The position numbers were made by a program, and so were the translations under genes. The notes under the pieces are model-generated. The model was not told the origin of the DNA, searched no databases, and saw nothing but the letters and a program-made list of their open reading frames with translations. 64,000 bases of DNA. Source: Trichomonas vaginalis G3 (taxonomy: Eukaryota > Parabasalia > Trichomonadida > Trichomonadidae). Below, piece after piece: positions 9,698 to 20,173 of the stretch. Every line of letters starts with the position of its first letter. Position 1 is the stretch's first letter. The stretch is taken from assembly GCF_026262505.1 (NCBI RefSeq), contig NC_067206.1:25249896-25313895 (forward strand), read 5' to 3'.

Positions 9698-9709
9698 GAC
9701 CCAAAGGTC
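9698..9709. repeat. Micro-hairpin after the fibre gene
   Basis: GACCcaaaGGTC, inside a short GC-richer stretch (about 9692-9718) missing just downstream of the fibre gene in copy 2. Confidence 0.55.
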
Positions 9710-9787
9710 TGGGCTTACCGAATGAACTCAATATATTTTATGTCTGTAATTAATTAGGTAATGAAGTAGTGGATGAACTACAGAAAT

Positions 9788-9870
9788 AAATGTTTACGTT
9801 AATGTTTACGTTAATGTTTACGTTAATGGTTTCGTTAATGTTTACGTTAATGGTTACGTTAATGGTTTCG
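9788..9870 (+). repeat. 12-bp minisatellite, about seven units
   Basis: Units of the form ATGTTTACGTTA with a few T-to-C or T-to-G variants. Copy 2 has a single unit at the same place (around 41535-41555). The array marks the left edge of the accessory module. Confidence 0.9.
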
Positions 9871-10055
9871 GGTTATTCAATAATTATTTATTGAGTTTTG
9901 GATGAAAGAATACAGTCGAGCCAAAAGTGGCTCAACCTCAAAACAAGCATTTTATGAGCTTATTAATGGCGTTATGAATGAATTCAGTCCAAAAATAATT
10001 AATTTCATTAGTTTTAAAATTATTTTTATTTTTTATTTTGTATGTAAGAACAGTA

Positions 10056-10716
10056 ATGTCAGTCGAAGCAAAAACATTCACGAACAAATCTAATGGCGAA
10101 ACATTCACAAAAGGCACTTATAACGATATTGAAGTCTTACGTAGAGACAAGGATGGTTACATTAATGCAACAAAGATGTGTCAGCAGTTTAGGAAAGACT
10201 TTAGAAAGCTGTTGGAAAATAAGTCCTGGGAAGAGTATTATAAGGCATTTTGTGAAGAATATAGCAACAGTCCGAATTCCGGCGGTTGCTTTTTATACAA
10301 AATTCATGCAGGAATTCCTGATGAAATCAAACAGGTTAGAGGAACGTATGTAGACCCAAGACTTATAAACTATATAACAATGTGGGCTTCTCCAAAATAT
10401 TGCATAGCAGTTGGAAAATTATGGACTCCATAGACAAGAAAGTTCATGAGAAGTTAGATGAAGAAGAACTCGAAGATACAGTAGAAAATGCTAAACCTTT
10501 GTTTGAAGAAGAATTGGAAAAATGTGCGAAAAACAATTAGAACATGAACGTGAGATATATTATGGTTATAGAGATTCTCCATACGAACTAGACCAATGGG
10601 AACAAGAAGATTTAAAGAGAGAATTTAGAGAATATGAACTCGCTAAGATAGCATTTGAAGCTGCAGAAAAGAAGTTAAAAGTTTGGGGTCGTTTTGTACA
10701 AAAATATTGTGAGTAA
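10056..10716 (+). pseudogene. KilA-N domain protein, broken copy
   Basis: The ATG at 10056 follows a long T-rich block. The first 125 codons form a KilA-N domain: the DGYINATKMC motif, then KSWEEY, then a closing segment GTYVDPRLINYITMWAS. KilA-N proteins are DNA-binding proteins common in large DNA viruses and phages, also in some trichomonad element genes. The remaining part is a charged helical tail rich in Glu/Lys. The gene as a whole is broken, about two breaks. It is specific to the accessory module; there is no counterpart in copy 2. Confidence 0.75.
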
Positions 10717-10831
10717 ATGAACCATTTATTTTAGGTCAAAGCTTCCACGAGAGAAAAGATTCCTCATTCGCTAAGGATTCCAAAAATGAAAAAATCATTG
10801 ATTTCGGCTGAGAAAAAACAGCAAAACCCTT

Positions 10832-10903
10832 CTTCCACGGGAACAAAGAAATAAAGAAGAAATAAAGAAGAAATAAGTAAATTTTTTATTTATTCCGTGG
10901 AAG
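10832..10903. repeat. Long-loop inverted repeat after the KilA-N gene
   Basis: CTTCCACGG at 10832-10840 pairs with CCGTGGAAG at 10895-10903; the loop is an A/T-rich stretch with AAATAAAGAAG repeats. Possible transcript end or leftover of another insertion. Confidence 0.6.
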
Positions 10904-10969
10904 ATAGAGCACTTTTATGATACTTTTTATTCACGACAAACAAGACAAACAAAGAAAATGAGAAAATAC

Positions 10970-11036
10970 GGCCTGTCGGTTCGAACCAGACTTGACCCCT
11001 CCATAACACCACCTTAGACCACTGTGCTACGTAGCC
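10970..11036 (-). other. tRNA-like sequence or tRNA fragment
   Basis: Read on the minus strand, the stretch has a D-arm-like TAGCACAGTGGTCTAAG and a T-arm-like GTCTGGTTCGAACCGAC, about the right distance apart (67 nt overall), with internal promoter (A and B box) resemblance. The acceptor ends do not pair beyond three bases, and I cannot draw a proper anticodon stem, so it is unlikely to be a working tRNA. It lies in the accessory module right before the first iteron array. A chance match to the B box is the alternative. Confidence 0.35.
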
Positions 11037-11099
11037 TGTCGACATAAGATTTTATAAATTGCATATTTGACGTAAATTTATTTCCCAGTCATTCAAAAA

Positions 11100-11608
11100 A
11101 TAATTATTTTTGAAGAACCGAAGGTGCTACCATGCTACCATGTGCTACCAGGTCATTTAACTTCTCTGAAAAAGTGTGACAACACGACATTTTGACAACA
11201 CAGCAGGATTAATGAGGAAGGTAGTTATGAATTAATTATTGAATAACCGAAGGTGCTACCATGCTACCATGTGCTACCAGGTCATTTAACTTCTATGAAA
11301 ATTACTGACAACACGACATTTTGACAACAACACAGGAGGAAGGTAGTTATTAATTATTTTTGAAGAACCGAAGGTGCTACCATGCTACCATGTGCTACCA
11401 GGTCATTTAACTTCTCTGAAAATTACTGACAACACGACATTTTGACAACACAGCAGGATTAATGAGGAAGGTAGTTATGAATTAATTTTTGAAGAACCGA
11501 AGGTGCTACCATGCTACCATGTGCTACCAGGTCATTTAACTTCTATGAAAAAGTGTGACAACACGACATTTTGACAACACAGCAGGAGGAAGTTAGTTAT
11601 TAATTATT
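11100..11608 (+). repeat. Iteron-like tandem array, four units of 121-129 bp (left arm)
   Basis: Units start at about 11112, 11241, 11362 and 11491 with GAAGAACCGAAGG, followed by GCTACCAT repeats, a TTTAACTTCT stretch and two TGACAAC boxes separated by nine bases. The same unit returns in inverted orientation at 13978-14420, so the arrays bracket the primase-helicase gene. Repeated protein-binding-type boxes next to a replication gene resemble iterons, though no origin function can be proven. Confidence 0.9.
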
Positions 11609-11631
11609 TTTATTTTTTTATTCCTATATAA

Positions 11632-13931
11632 ATGACAGCAACAAACAACAACAGCAACTATATCGTTTCTGATGAAAAAGTTATTGATTCATTAGCTGAG
11701 GAATTAGTTGTGGCAGAAACTAAAACCCTCAACGAAAGATTGGTGAAAACAAGATTGATTTACATAAACTACTCAAACATGGATGGAGGAAGAGGAAGAA
11801 ACTGGTACAGCTTTATTAGTAATAAAATTTCAAATTTAACGATTATAGATGTTGATATCAATAAATGTACAATGATGAATTAAAGAAACAGTTAGAAAAG
11901 ACATTTTATCAAACTTTCGGATAAGATGTTATCGTTAAAACCGCTTCAGGAGGTCTTCACATTTATTGCAACACATTTCTTCTATTCAGTTTCGAACAGA
12001 ATGATTAAATGTTATTCTGCAATGATTATGATATTGATATCATGACTTATGGATGATTAAAGCGTTCTTTAGTGGTTATGGTGATTAAGAGTTCGCAAGA
12101 ATGCAACAGAACCAATCAAAACATACTCATTCATTCGTGGAAGTTATGATTCAACATTAACTAGAACAGTGAATGATATATTAATGATTTGAATATTAAG
12201 GTAAGAGTTGAACAGAAGAATGAAGAAATAAAGACTATCATGAATGAAACAAAGATGTAACATTGACGATAAACTAGCTCAGAGCATAGTTGATGGCATC
12301 TGTGATTTTGAAGTACATAATGACGGTGGAAACATGAATTTAGAAAAAGAAATAACATTATTCACACTGTTTCAAGCTATTAATTCGTTACTAATCATTT
12401 AATTAATGAAGCATACGATAACGTTTATAACTTCTGCAGTTTAACAGAAAATGCAAAAAGTAATTTTGAAAAAGCACGTAGTAGATATGCACATTTAATG
12501 ACTTCTCCCATTTGTTTAGTGAAGATTCTAAAACTTTATCAAAAGGAATATTTGATGATATGTTTTACCTTTATTAAGTAAGCCAAAAATAACATTTGAT
12601 ATCAAACTTGATGACTCGTTTTTGATAAAGATATTAGACGCAAGGCTGAAAATCATCAGTATAAAAACAGTTCTGAAGTAATTGAGGAATTTATCACGTG
12701 TAATTCGTTTTGTAGATTGTGGAAATAAATATTTCATTCAAAAGGACTATAATATCCACGACAAAATGAATCAAATATCATTCGTTCTTCAGTCAACATG
12801 AAAGAGTCACTCAAAATGATTAAATTATTTAAGAAGAAGGTAAAACAATACAGCATGGATGTACTACTAAATCAATTATCCTCATTAACCGTTAAGGGTG
12901 TTTGCTTTAAATCTGATTCTCCAGATGTTTTCTCAACGTTTCAAGGTTATAAATACAACGTTCTCGAAAAACCAGATTACTCAAAAATTGAGATGTTTAT
13001 GAATTTCATTAAAGAAGCCATTTGTGATAATAACGATGAAGTGTATAAATACCTTCTCGGCTGGATTGCATCAATGATTCAACATCCTGGAATCAAGAAT
13101 GAAACAGCAATTATTTTGAAAGGACTTCAGGGAACAGGTAAAAACAGATTTACAGACATTATTTCTGAACTTCTCGCTGGTTATTCATGTAAAAACATTA
13201 CCGAAATAAGTGAGCTAACGGGTAATTTCAATTCAGTAGTTGAGAATAAAATGTTTCTTGTACTTAATGAACTCAAGAATGTGGGTGAAGACAGACTCGC
13301 AAACTTCAACGCTTTGAAATCAATTATTACGGATAATGAGATTAGAATTAATGAAAAGAATCAACCCAGAAGAACTGCTCAGAATGTTGCAAACTTCATT
13401 TTCGTAACTAACAACGTCTACCCTGTCAAAATTGAAGTTGGAGACAGAAGATACGTAGTTTTAAGAGTTAATGGTAAATTCAAGGGTCAATTTGATTACT
13501 TCAAGAATTTAATGGATTCATGCACAAAGGAATTTTATGATAATTTACTGACGTATTTTATGCAATATGACCTTTCATCATTTAATGTACGAATCATACC
13601 GATGACTGAAGCCAAACAAGATTTAATTGAATTATCATCAAATCCTTTAGATGTATGGATAAATACACATTATGATGAATTGTGTGCAGGTATGACGTGT
13701 GAAAATGCTCTATTCTGCAAACCATCAGACATGAAAGACAAAAACTTTCAAATGAGTATTAAGGATAAATGTGATAGGAAACATAGAAGAATAGACGGTA
13801 AACAGATATGGTATTATGTTTTGAAAGAAGAAATGAAAGGATTATATAAACAGGTTGAACCAAACGATAATGAGGAATCATTTACTGATGATGAAATACC
13901 TGTAAATGAGCCGCTAAGCGGCGAGACCTGA
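11632..13931 (+). pseudogene. Primase-helicase (D5-like superfamily 3 helicase), broken copy
   Basis: Starts ATGACAGC after a T-rich block directly behind the left array. The front part has a primase-like look (an LTIIDVDIN stretch and a GGLHIY motif, seen in archaeo-eukaryotic primases). The back part, about 370 codons, is open and carries the superfamily 3 helicase signature: Walker A GLQGTGKNRF, a Walker B-type VLNEL, a sensor FIFVTNN and an arginine-containing GDRRYVVL. Such proteins prime and unwind DNA in virophages, giant viruses and plasmid-like elements. The gene is broken, roughly six breaks, all in the front half. Copy 2 has no counterpart. The end overlaps a double hairpin. Confidence 0.8.
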
Positions 13932-13937
13932 AGGTCT
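13910..13937. repeat. Double-hairpin micro-element at the end of the helicase gene
   Basis: GCCGCtaaGCGGC (13910-13922) followed after one base by AGACCTgaAGGTCT (13924-13937). The helicase stop codon lies in the second hairpin. Same two-hairpin plan as at 7403-7426. Confidence 0.85.
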
Positions 13938-13977
13938 AGCTTTATAAAGTATGATTGGAATTTATTTTTGCATTAAT

Positions 13978-14420
13978 CCTGTGTTGTTGTCAAAATGTCG
14001 TGTTGTCACACTTTTTCAGAGAAGTTAAATGACCTGGTAGCACATGGTAGCATGGTAGCACCTTCGGTTCTTCAAAATAATTAATAACTACCTTCCTCCT
14101 GTGTTGTTGTCAAAATGTCGTGTTGTCACACTTTTTCAGAGAAGTTAAATGACCTGGTAGCACATGGTAGCATGGTAGCACCTTCGGTTCTTCAAAAATA
14201 ATTAATAACTACCTTCCTCCTGTGTTGTTGTCAAAATGTCGTGTTGTCACACTTTTTCAGAGAAGTTAAATGACCTGGTAGCACATGGTAGCATGGTAGC
14301 ACCTTCGGTTCTTCAAAAATAATTAATAACTACCTTCCTCCTGTGTTGTTGTCAAAATGTCGTGTTGTCAACATGGTAGCATGGTAGCACCTTCGGTTCT
14401 TCAAAAATAATTAATTATTG
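13978..14420 (-). repeat. Iteron-like tandem array, inverted (right arm), four units
   Basis: Reverse-complement copies of the units at 11100-11608, starting at about 13979, 14099, 14220 and 14340, with a period of 120-121 bp; the last unit is shortened. Units here are more alike than in the left arm, pointing to recent amplification or conversion. Confidence 0.9.
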
Positions 14421-14479
14421 AATAACCTGTAAACATTAACGATAAAATAAGTGATAACAAATTTTTATTTTTATCATAA

Positions 14480-14644
14480 ATGAATACCCCACAAGCTCAA
14501 AATTTACCACGAATCATAACAAGGGAGGAAATGATAAAAATGATGCAAGAACATGTTAAAAATAACAAACCACTAAAATTGAGAAAATGTGGTTATGCAG
14601 TAATGATGGAAAGAGAGATGTTGTCGAAGAGGAATAAAAATTAA
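14480..14644 (+). CDS. Maverick micro-protein, 54 aa, conserved in both copies
   Basis: Begins MNTPQAQNLPRIITREEMIK, basic with a helical middle and ends KRNKN. The same 54-codon frame is open in copy 2 (41239-41403), in the same place relative to its neighbours and overlapping the next gene by three to four bases, which supports a real gene. ATAAATG with T-rich block upstream. No family recognised. Confidence 0.6.
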   Translation: MNTPQAQNLPRIITREEMIKMMQEHVKNNKPLKLRKCGYAVMMEREMLSKRNKN

Positions 14645-14913
14645 ATTTGGATTGAGTTTAAAAATTCATCTTTATTAAATTCATCTCTTCCAATCAATTT
14701 ATTTATTCTATTAAATTCTTTTATTTTTGCTTCACTCAGTTTAAGGATTGAACGGTAAGTTTCTAATTTTTCGATTATTTCTTTCCTCTCTTTATCGTTT
14801 TCAACCCCACCGCATTGTGGCTTCTTTTTGTAATAGCATATTTTTGATTTAATTCTGTTTAGTTTCTTTTTATATTCATTGTCTGGACTCTTGGATGCTT
14901 CGTTGTCACTCAT
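14641..14913 (-). CDS. Maverick small charged protein, 90 aa
   Basis: Open in both elements (copy 2: 40946-41242, 98 aa, eight extra residues in the middle). Lysine/glutamate-rich and helical, starting MSDNEASKSPDNEYKKKL; ends in a probable coiled coil (KLSEAKIKEFNRINKLIG...). No family recognised. The start is AAGAAATGAGTGAC after a T-rich block, the same context as the terminal genes. Convergent with the 54-codon gene, overlapping by four bases; transcribed in the same direction as integrase and PolB. Confidence 0.65.
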   Translation of the reverse strand: MSDNEASKSPDNEYKKKLNRIKSKICYYKKKPQCGGVENDKERKEIIEKLETYRSILKLSEAKIKEFNRINKLIGRDEFNKDEFLNSIQI

Positions 14914-14933
14914 TTCTTACGAAATAAAAAAAA

Positions 14934-16465
14934 TTAAATATTATTTAAATATAATGGAGTAATAAAATAAATCGGAATTTCTATTAATTTATTGTTAACC
15001 TCAACTAATGCATTGCCGTTAATATATCTAACAAATTCAGCTATTGTGTCAAATCTTCGTCTTCTTTTTGTCATTAATTTATCAGTTTTTCCATAATCGA
15101 GATGAATTAAAACTTTATTTCCTTGTTTAAAATTCATGAGCCCTGAATTAATTTGTTCACGTTTAACATCATTCAACTTTTCCATTTGCTTTCTAATATA
15201 TTCCCATTCTTTTGAAATATCATTTTTCATTTCCACTGGTTTCATGTTTATTGTTCTATGCCATGTATTATTATAATAATATACTAACTGTTGTATGATG
15301 GAGTCATGATTTCCATCCCAGTATATCTGACCGTTAACCCCTAACGCATCTCTAAGAGTTCTCATTACCACATCAACTATTTTATTATGAAACGTATATG
15401 GAGAGGATGAGAAGTAAAAATTAATTTGTGGGAAATAATGAGTCATAGCTGCCTGAAATCCTTTATCACCATCACCCCTTATATTATCTACTCTTTCATG
15501 ATCTAGTAAGTATTGAATAGCTCTTCTTGTTTCCTGTTCTGTTTTCCCTTTCACTGGAATGCAATATAAATATCTGGTGTTAATGTTAATGGCAAATAAA
15601 TAAGTAACGTTTCCTTTTGAATATTCCAGATGATCAATTTCGTATGAATATGGATATGGTGCAAATGAAGGGCGACTAAATTTTTCCTTTAATGGTTGAA
15701 TTTTTGGGTCAATTGGTTTATTTAATATTTTGAAATCCTTTTTAAAATCTTTTTGCTTCTTAAATGTTTGAAATGGATATAATAAGTGAATGAAGGATTA
15801 ACTGAAGGAGGAGGTGGTACTGTCGTTGGAGGTTTTGGTGTTGCAGGTGGTTTAATTTTATCTGCTTTGATTTTGGATGATGAAGTTTTGGAATTCATTC
15901 CTTCCTTCATTAATTCTGGATGTATTCTATTCATTTGTTTTAAATATGCTGTATATAAAGGTTTAATATACTTTCCCGCTTCGAGTTTATGTTGAAGGAT
16001 GAATTCCAAAAGTTGATCTTCATTTAAAAGTCGGGCTGAATATGGTTTAACTAATGAATCATAAATTAAAGCTTGTGCATCATTTATGGTCTGAATGACC
16101 TGGGCGTTTTGCACCTTTTGTTTTTGCTCCTTTTGCTTTTGCGGCTCAGGATTATATAATTTATATAATTCATCAATATCTTCTTCTGTTAATACTTTAT
16201 TTTTGAAATCTTTCAACTGTTTAAGTTGTGATTTAGTTTTTTCCTTTGTATATTCATTATTTTTAATTTTGTCTTTAATTTTAGAAATTATTTTATCATG
16301 ATATTTCAAAATTTCATTTTTATAATATGGATAATAATATTCCATATCATCACCCGTTATATTGTTATCATGTTTTTGGAGATATGATTTTAATTCATAA
16401 TAATTAAGAAAATTTTGATTAAGTACTAAATCATCAATTAAAATTTTTAAATCTGTGTTATCCAT
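14934..16465 (-). pseudogene. Retroviral-type (rve) DDE integrase with long N-terminal region, broken copy
   Basis: Counterpart of 39406-40924. The N-terminal half is a helical, Lys-rich region followed by a proline-rich linker (TPKPPTTVPPPPS); the C-terminal half is the integrase core, with YEIDHLEY (first acidic residue), RGDGDKGF (second) and the third acidic helix near ALGVNGQIYWDG. The tail has a small beta domain (QGNKVLIHLDYGK). This enzyme family joins the element's ends to host DNA and generates the six-base duplications seen here. Broken, about one or two breaks. It begins with ATAAATGGATAAC behind a T-rich block. Confidence 0.85.
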
Positions 16466-19143
16466 TTATATAAAAATAAAATAAATGTTTTAAGGGTGCC
16501 CACCTCTTTGAATCATAGTACAAAACCATTATTAACGGTTCCTTTTGTCTCTTCTGTGGTATTTCATTAAATAAATGGCATACAACATCCATTTTCACAA
16601 CATACAGCCTTAGTGTGTGCTCCTGTTAATGCAGTCTTACCAATTGTTAAGCGAGTCATTGACCCGTTTTTAAGTTGTAAATTAATATTCTGACCATCAA
16701 ATATCACTTTATCATTTATTATATCCAAATAATTTTTAGGTGTTAATTGTTTATTTTGTCTTAAACTAACACCTTTCATTTTTTGTGCAATCTTTTTAAA
16801 ATCACTTCCATCAATTGAACCGTTGAATGATGTATAACACTTAGGACATAAAGCAACCATGTTATCACCTTGTTTCTCAATTGCTAAACCCAATAATCTT
16901 TTCTCATGTGCTTTTTCTTCAGCTTTATTCTTTAATTTAGGTTTAAATTTCTCATTAAAACAAAAGAAATCAAAAGGTGCGAATTTGTAAATGTTTTTAT
17001 CATAAAATTTTTTATCGGTAACAATTGCTTGAAATGCTTGAGTGTTAGGAAGATTTGGGTCGCCAGCAATAGCCCAATAAGATGAATCAGTATCACCTTC
17101 AATGAAATGAAAACGATTAACATCCATGCATTTATACATAAAATCATAAATGAAAACCAAATACCAGTATTTAGCATTATCTAAAGTGAAGAATGCCTCT
17201 TGTAAACATGTATCACATCTATAAAATCTATCTTTAAGCATCACTTGATACGTATCTTCACCTATTTCTCTTATGTTTTTAAACTTATTTGACATACATG
17301 CAACGCGTGCCTTCTGTGCATTCATTATTTTAGTCTTTGCGTAATTTTGTGTATTCATTGCATCGTAACCATATGATCCATTAAGTGAAATCTTGCAAAA
17401 TAAACTTTTTCCTTTATTTCCTTCTAATTCAGCCTTTTGTCTTTCATTCATAAATTCGTTCGCAAATTCATTAAAACAAGTGTTTTTAGTAAATGTTAAA
17501 ATTGATTGAATGTCATCAATGATAAAATGAAATCTGTCTATTAGATACCAAAGATAATAAGAAGAAAATGGTTGATATTGGTTGTGTGTTGATGCTAACT
17601 GAGTTAATTTTCTCTGTTTCTGGTCAACTGGTAGATTGTTTGATTTCATGTAATTATACATAAAACTGCCAATTGTTTTTTCATCTGTGATAATATCTAA
17701 GTTTCTTATTATCGGTAAAAAGTTTATGTAATCATTAATGTATTTTTCATCAATGTGACCCTTTACTTCAGCCACGAATAAAGTATTTTTCTTCTTAATT
17801 ATTCCCAGTGCTTTTGCTTTCTTTGTTGCTGTATCACAAATGATAACACCATTCAATCTTCCCGGCATATACATTTTATGGTCAGTATATTGAATGAAAT
17901 CATGAGGATTAGATGAAAATGATGAAGGATATAATGAATTAAAATCAACACCAACGAAATGAGTCATAATGTTGGAAGTGTCCTCATTTGATACAGTTTT
18001 AGTTTCTGGATTATATGAAAGTTTATTAATGTGTGTGATTCCTTTAAGATTAACTCTATGTTGAACATTTGATAAACCACCAGTAATTCCATTACGGAGG
18101 ATGTGATAAGCTTCAACTGAATCTAGAGTCATTGGTAAATTATTTTTTAATGTATAATTTCTTAAATTGATTCTTAAACGTTGAACATCTTCATCTTTAT
18201 TTGATTTTACGACATTGCAATAACAACACATTAACTGACAATTTTCTTTGGTATGTGGTTTTTTCATTATCGATTCTATCTAATGTTGGTTTATTAGCAT
18301 ATGTAAACGCTTTACCACACATTTTGCATTTAGATGAAAGGATTAAATCGTGATAGTATTGATAGTCATCCATTGAAACATTGTTTTTAGTATCCCTTTC
18401 TGCTTTTTCATCTTGTTTCTTATATGAATCAATTTTATATTTCCAATACTTTTTTGTTAATTCAAAACTTGATTCCACATTTTCTTCTTCTGGATATGTT
18501 TCATTAGGATTAAAGTTTTTATATGCTAAAGCGTAACGAATCATTGATGCATTCGATGATAAAGAAAGATTATGAAGCATGTCAATTTTATAAACAAATG
18601 TTTCTTCAATAATTTTATCAATTGGGTCAATCATAATTTCAACGTCTTTATTGCAATAATGAATAAAATATTCTAATCTATTCTCAAAATTTTTAGCATC
18701 ATTGAGATATATTTGATAATCTGAATCGGATATTGTTTCTTGAGTTAATGCTGAATAAAATGAATCTTGAGTGAATGGTTCCACTTTATATAATTCATCT
18801 TCGTAATTCTCCCATGTGATGAATTGATAAGGGAAAAAGGATTTAACACGTGATTTATTGTTTCCGAAATCTTGAGTGAATTGGTCTAATGTTCCACCCG
18901 CTATATAATTTCTGATGTCAATAAATCTTAATTCATATGGACAGTTTGTTTTCTTTACAATGATTTGCTTAAATTGAGAAGAAGAACCCAGCATTGATTT
19001 TATTTTCCATTTTGCAGTGTTTAAATCACGAAGAATTAAATTTAAATCAAACTTTCCCGAATTAAAACCTATGATATTCACTTTATTGAATTCCTCATCT
19101 AGAAGTTCTTTAAATGCTTCCTTCTGTTTTTCATTTAATGTAT

Positions 19144-19178
19144 GGGACAAAGTCCCCGCCGTTTGGTCCGTTTGCGGC
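19144..19178. repeat. Hairpin micro-insertion in PolB
   Basis: GGGACaaaGTCCC (19144-19156), then CCGC...GCGG (19156-19177). Copy 2 lacks about 30 bp here. The frame remains open across it. Confidence 0.8.
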
Positions 19179-19311
19179 TTCATTAATTCTTCATATTGTT
19201 CAATATTTGATTTAGCAACTAATGAACAGGTTGAAAATAAAAATTCAATCCAATCAGAGATGAACGAATCACTTGATGTTAAGCAAAAATTCCTCGTAAA
19301 TGTTTTATCAC

Positions 19312-19373
19312 GGTCTACGACCTCGCCGCTTCGGTCTGAAAGACCTTCAGGACTCAAAGAGTCCGTTTGCGGC
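19312..19373. repeat. Composite hairpin micro-insertion in PolB
   Basis: GGTCtacGACC (19312-19322), then an outer stem GCCGC/GCGGC (19325-19329 with 19369-19373) enclosing GGTCTgaaAGACC (19333-19345) and GGACTCaaaGAGTCC (19350-19364). The folded form is a three-way junction. Copy 2 has only a short AT-rich stretch at the same place. About 60 bp, read through in the open frame. Confidence 0.85.
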
Positions 19374-20173
19374 TTTATTTTGACAGTTGATGATACCATA
19401 AATGGTTTTAAGTAAGCGTTCAAAGTTGCACATTCAGAAAGTTGAAGTTCTTCTTTAGTCTCTAATGTTTCGAAGTCAAAAGTAATATAATATCTTGTTG
19501 GTTTATAATATTCCTGCAAATTGTGAGCTAATAGCCATTGATATATCTTCTGTTTCGTGATATGTGGTGCATATGGTTGTTGTGTGTTTTGCAATTGAAC
19601 GTCTTGAATTAATCTTCCATTATTTTCTTTACATTTCTCACAATGTTTTAAAAATCTTCTTTGGTTTTTCCTTTCTGGGTCATCACGGATAGAATATACT
19701 TCTTCTTTGCAAAAGGGGCAAACTTTATATCCTGTGAGTGCTTCAACGTCTGTAATTCTGTCAGCGTGAAGTTTTCCACATGGACTCTGTGTTAATAAAA
19801 TATTTACTGTTTCAAATTCTGGATCTATCATTATTGATTCCACTAATGGAAAGTCTACCTTATTTATGTCTACGTCTTCTGGTTGAGGGTCACAATAATA
19901 AAAATCAATATTAACGTTTAACATTCTTGCTAACCTCTCACTTTCTGATGAAATGTCAAATCCTTCATATGCATCTATGGCTTCATTTAAATAACTTCTA
20001 CGAGTTTTAGGATTAACACCATCAGGAATGTTATAGAAGCGTTTAAATAACCTTCTACCTTCGGCTCTTATTTGATTATCATTCATTTTAGCTGTTCCGT
20101 TTTTGTTCATTTATGTAAGAATAAAAAATTAAAAAATAAATAAAAATAAAGTTTATTTTTTTAAAGTCCAGGG

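Larger units (their letters stand above)
9788..14440. other. Accessory module of Maverick 1, absent from copy 2
   Basis: Aligning the two elements by eye, similarity is lost at the minisatellite and resumes just before the 54-codon gene at 14480. In copy 2 the same interval is only about 200 bp and keeps one iteron core (41446-41473). The module holds a KilA-N gene, a hairpin, a tRNA-like stretch, four direct iteron-like units, a primase-helicase gene and four inverted units. It explains most of the length difference between the elements. Whether it was inserted into copy 1 or lost from copy 2 cannot be told from two copies. Confidence 0.8.
16567..20110 (-). pseudogene. Protein-primed family B DNA polymerase with HNH-like insert, interrupted about once
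   Basis: The replicative polymerase of the element, in two long open stretches. From the N-terminus: a zinc-finger-type CPFC...HCEKC (about residues 131-160), exonuclease motif I DFET (about 212-215), motif II NSGKFDL, an HNH-like block, then polymerase motif A DFNSLYPS, motif B LNGSYGYD and motif C GDTDSS. The block between exonuclease and palm has CKMCG...LDRIDNE and a CYCN..K tail, the pattern of HNH nucleases (see findings). Proteins of this type copy linear genomes from a terminal protein. Two GC-rich hairpin insertions (19144-19178 and 19312-19373) are read through in the open frame. Looks broken about once. Counterpart: 35868-39303. Confidence 0.88.

Noticed and set aside
10970-11036. 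Functional tRNA gene
   Set aside because: Acceptor ends do not pair and no sound anticodon stem can be drawn, so it was listed only as tRNA-like.
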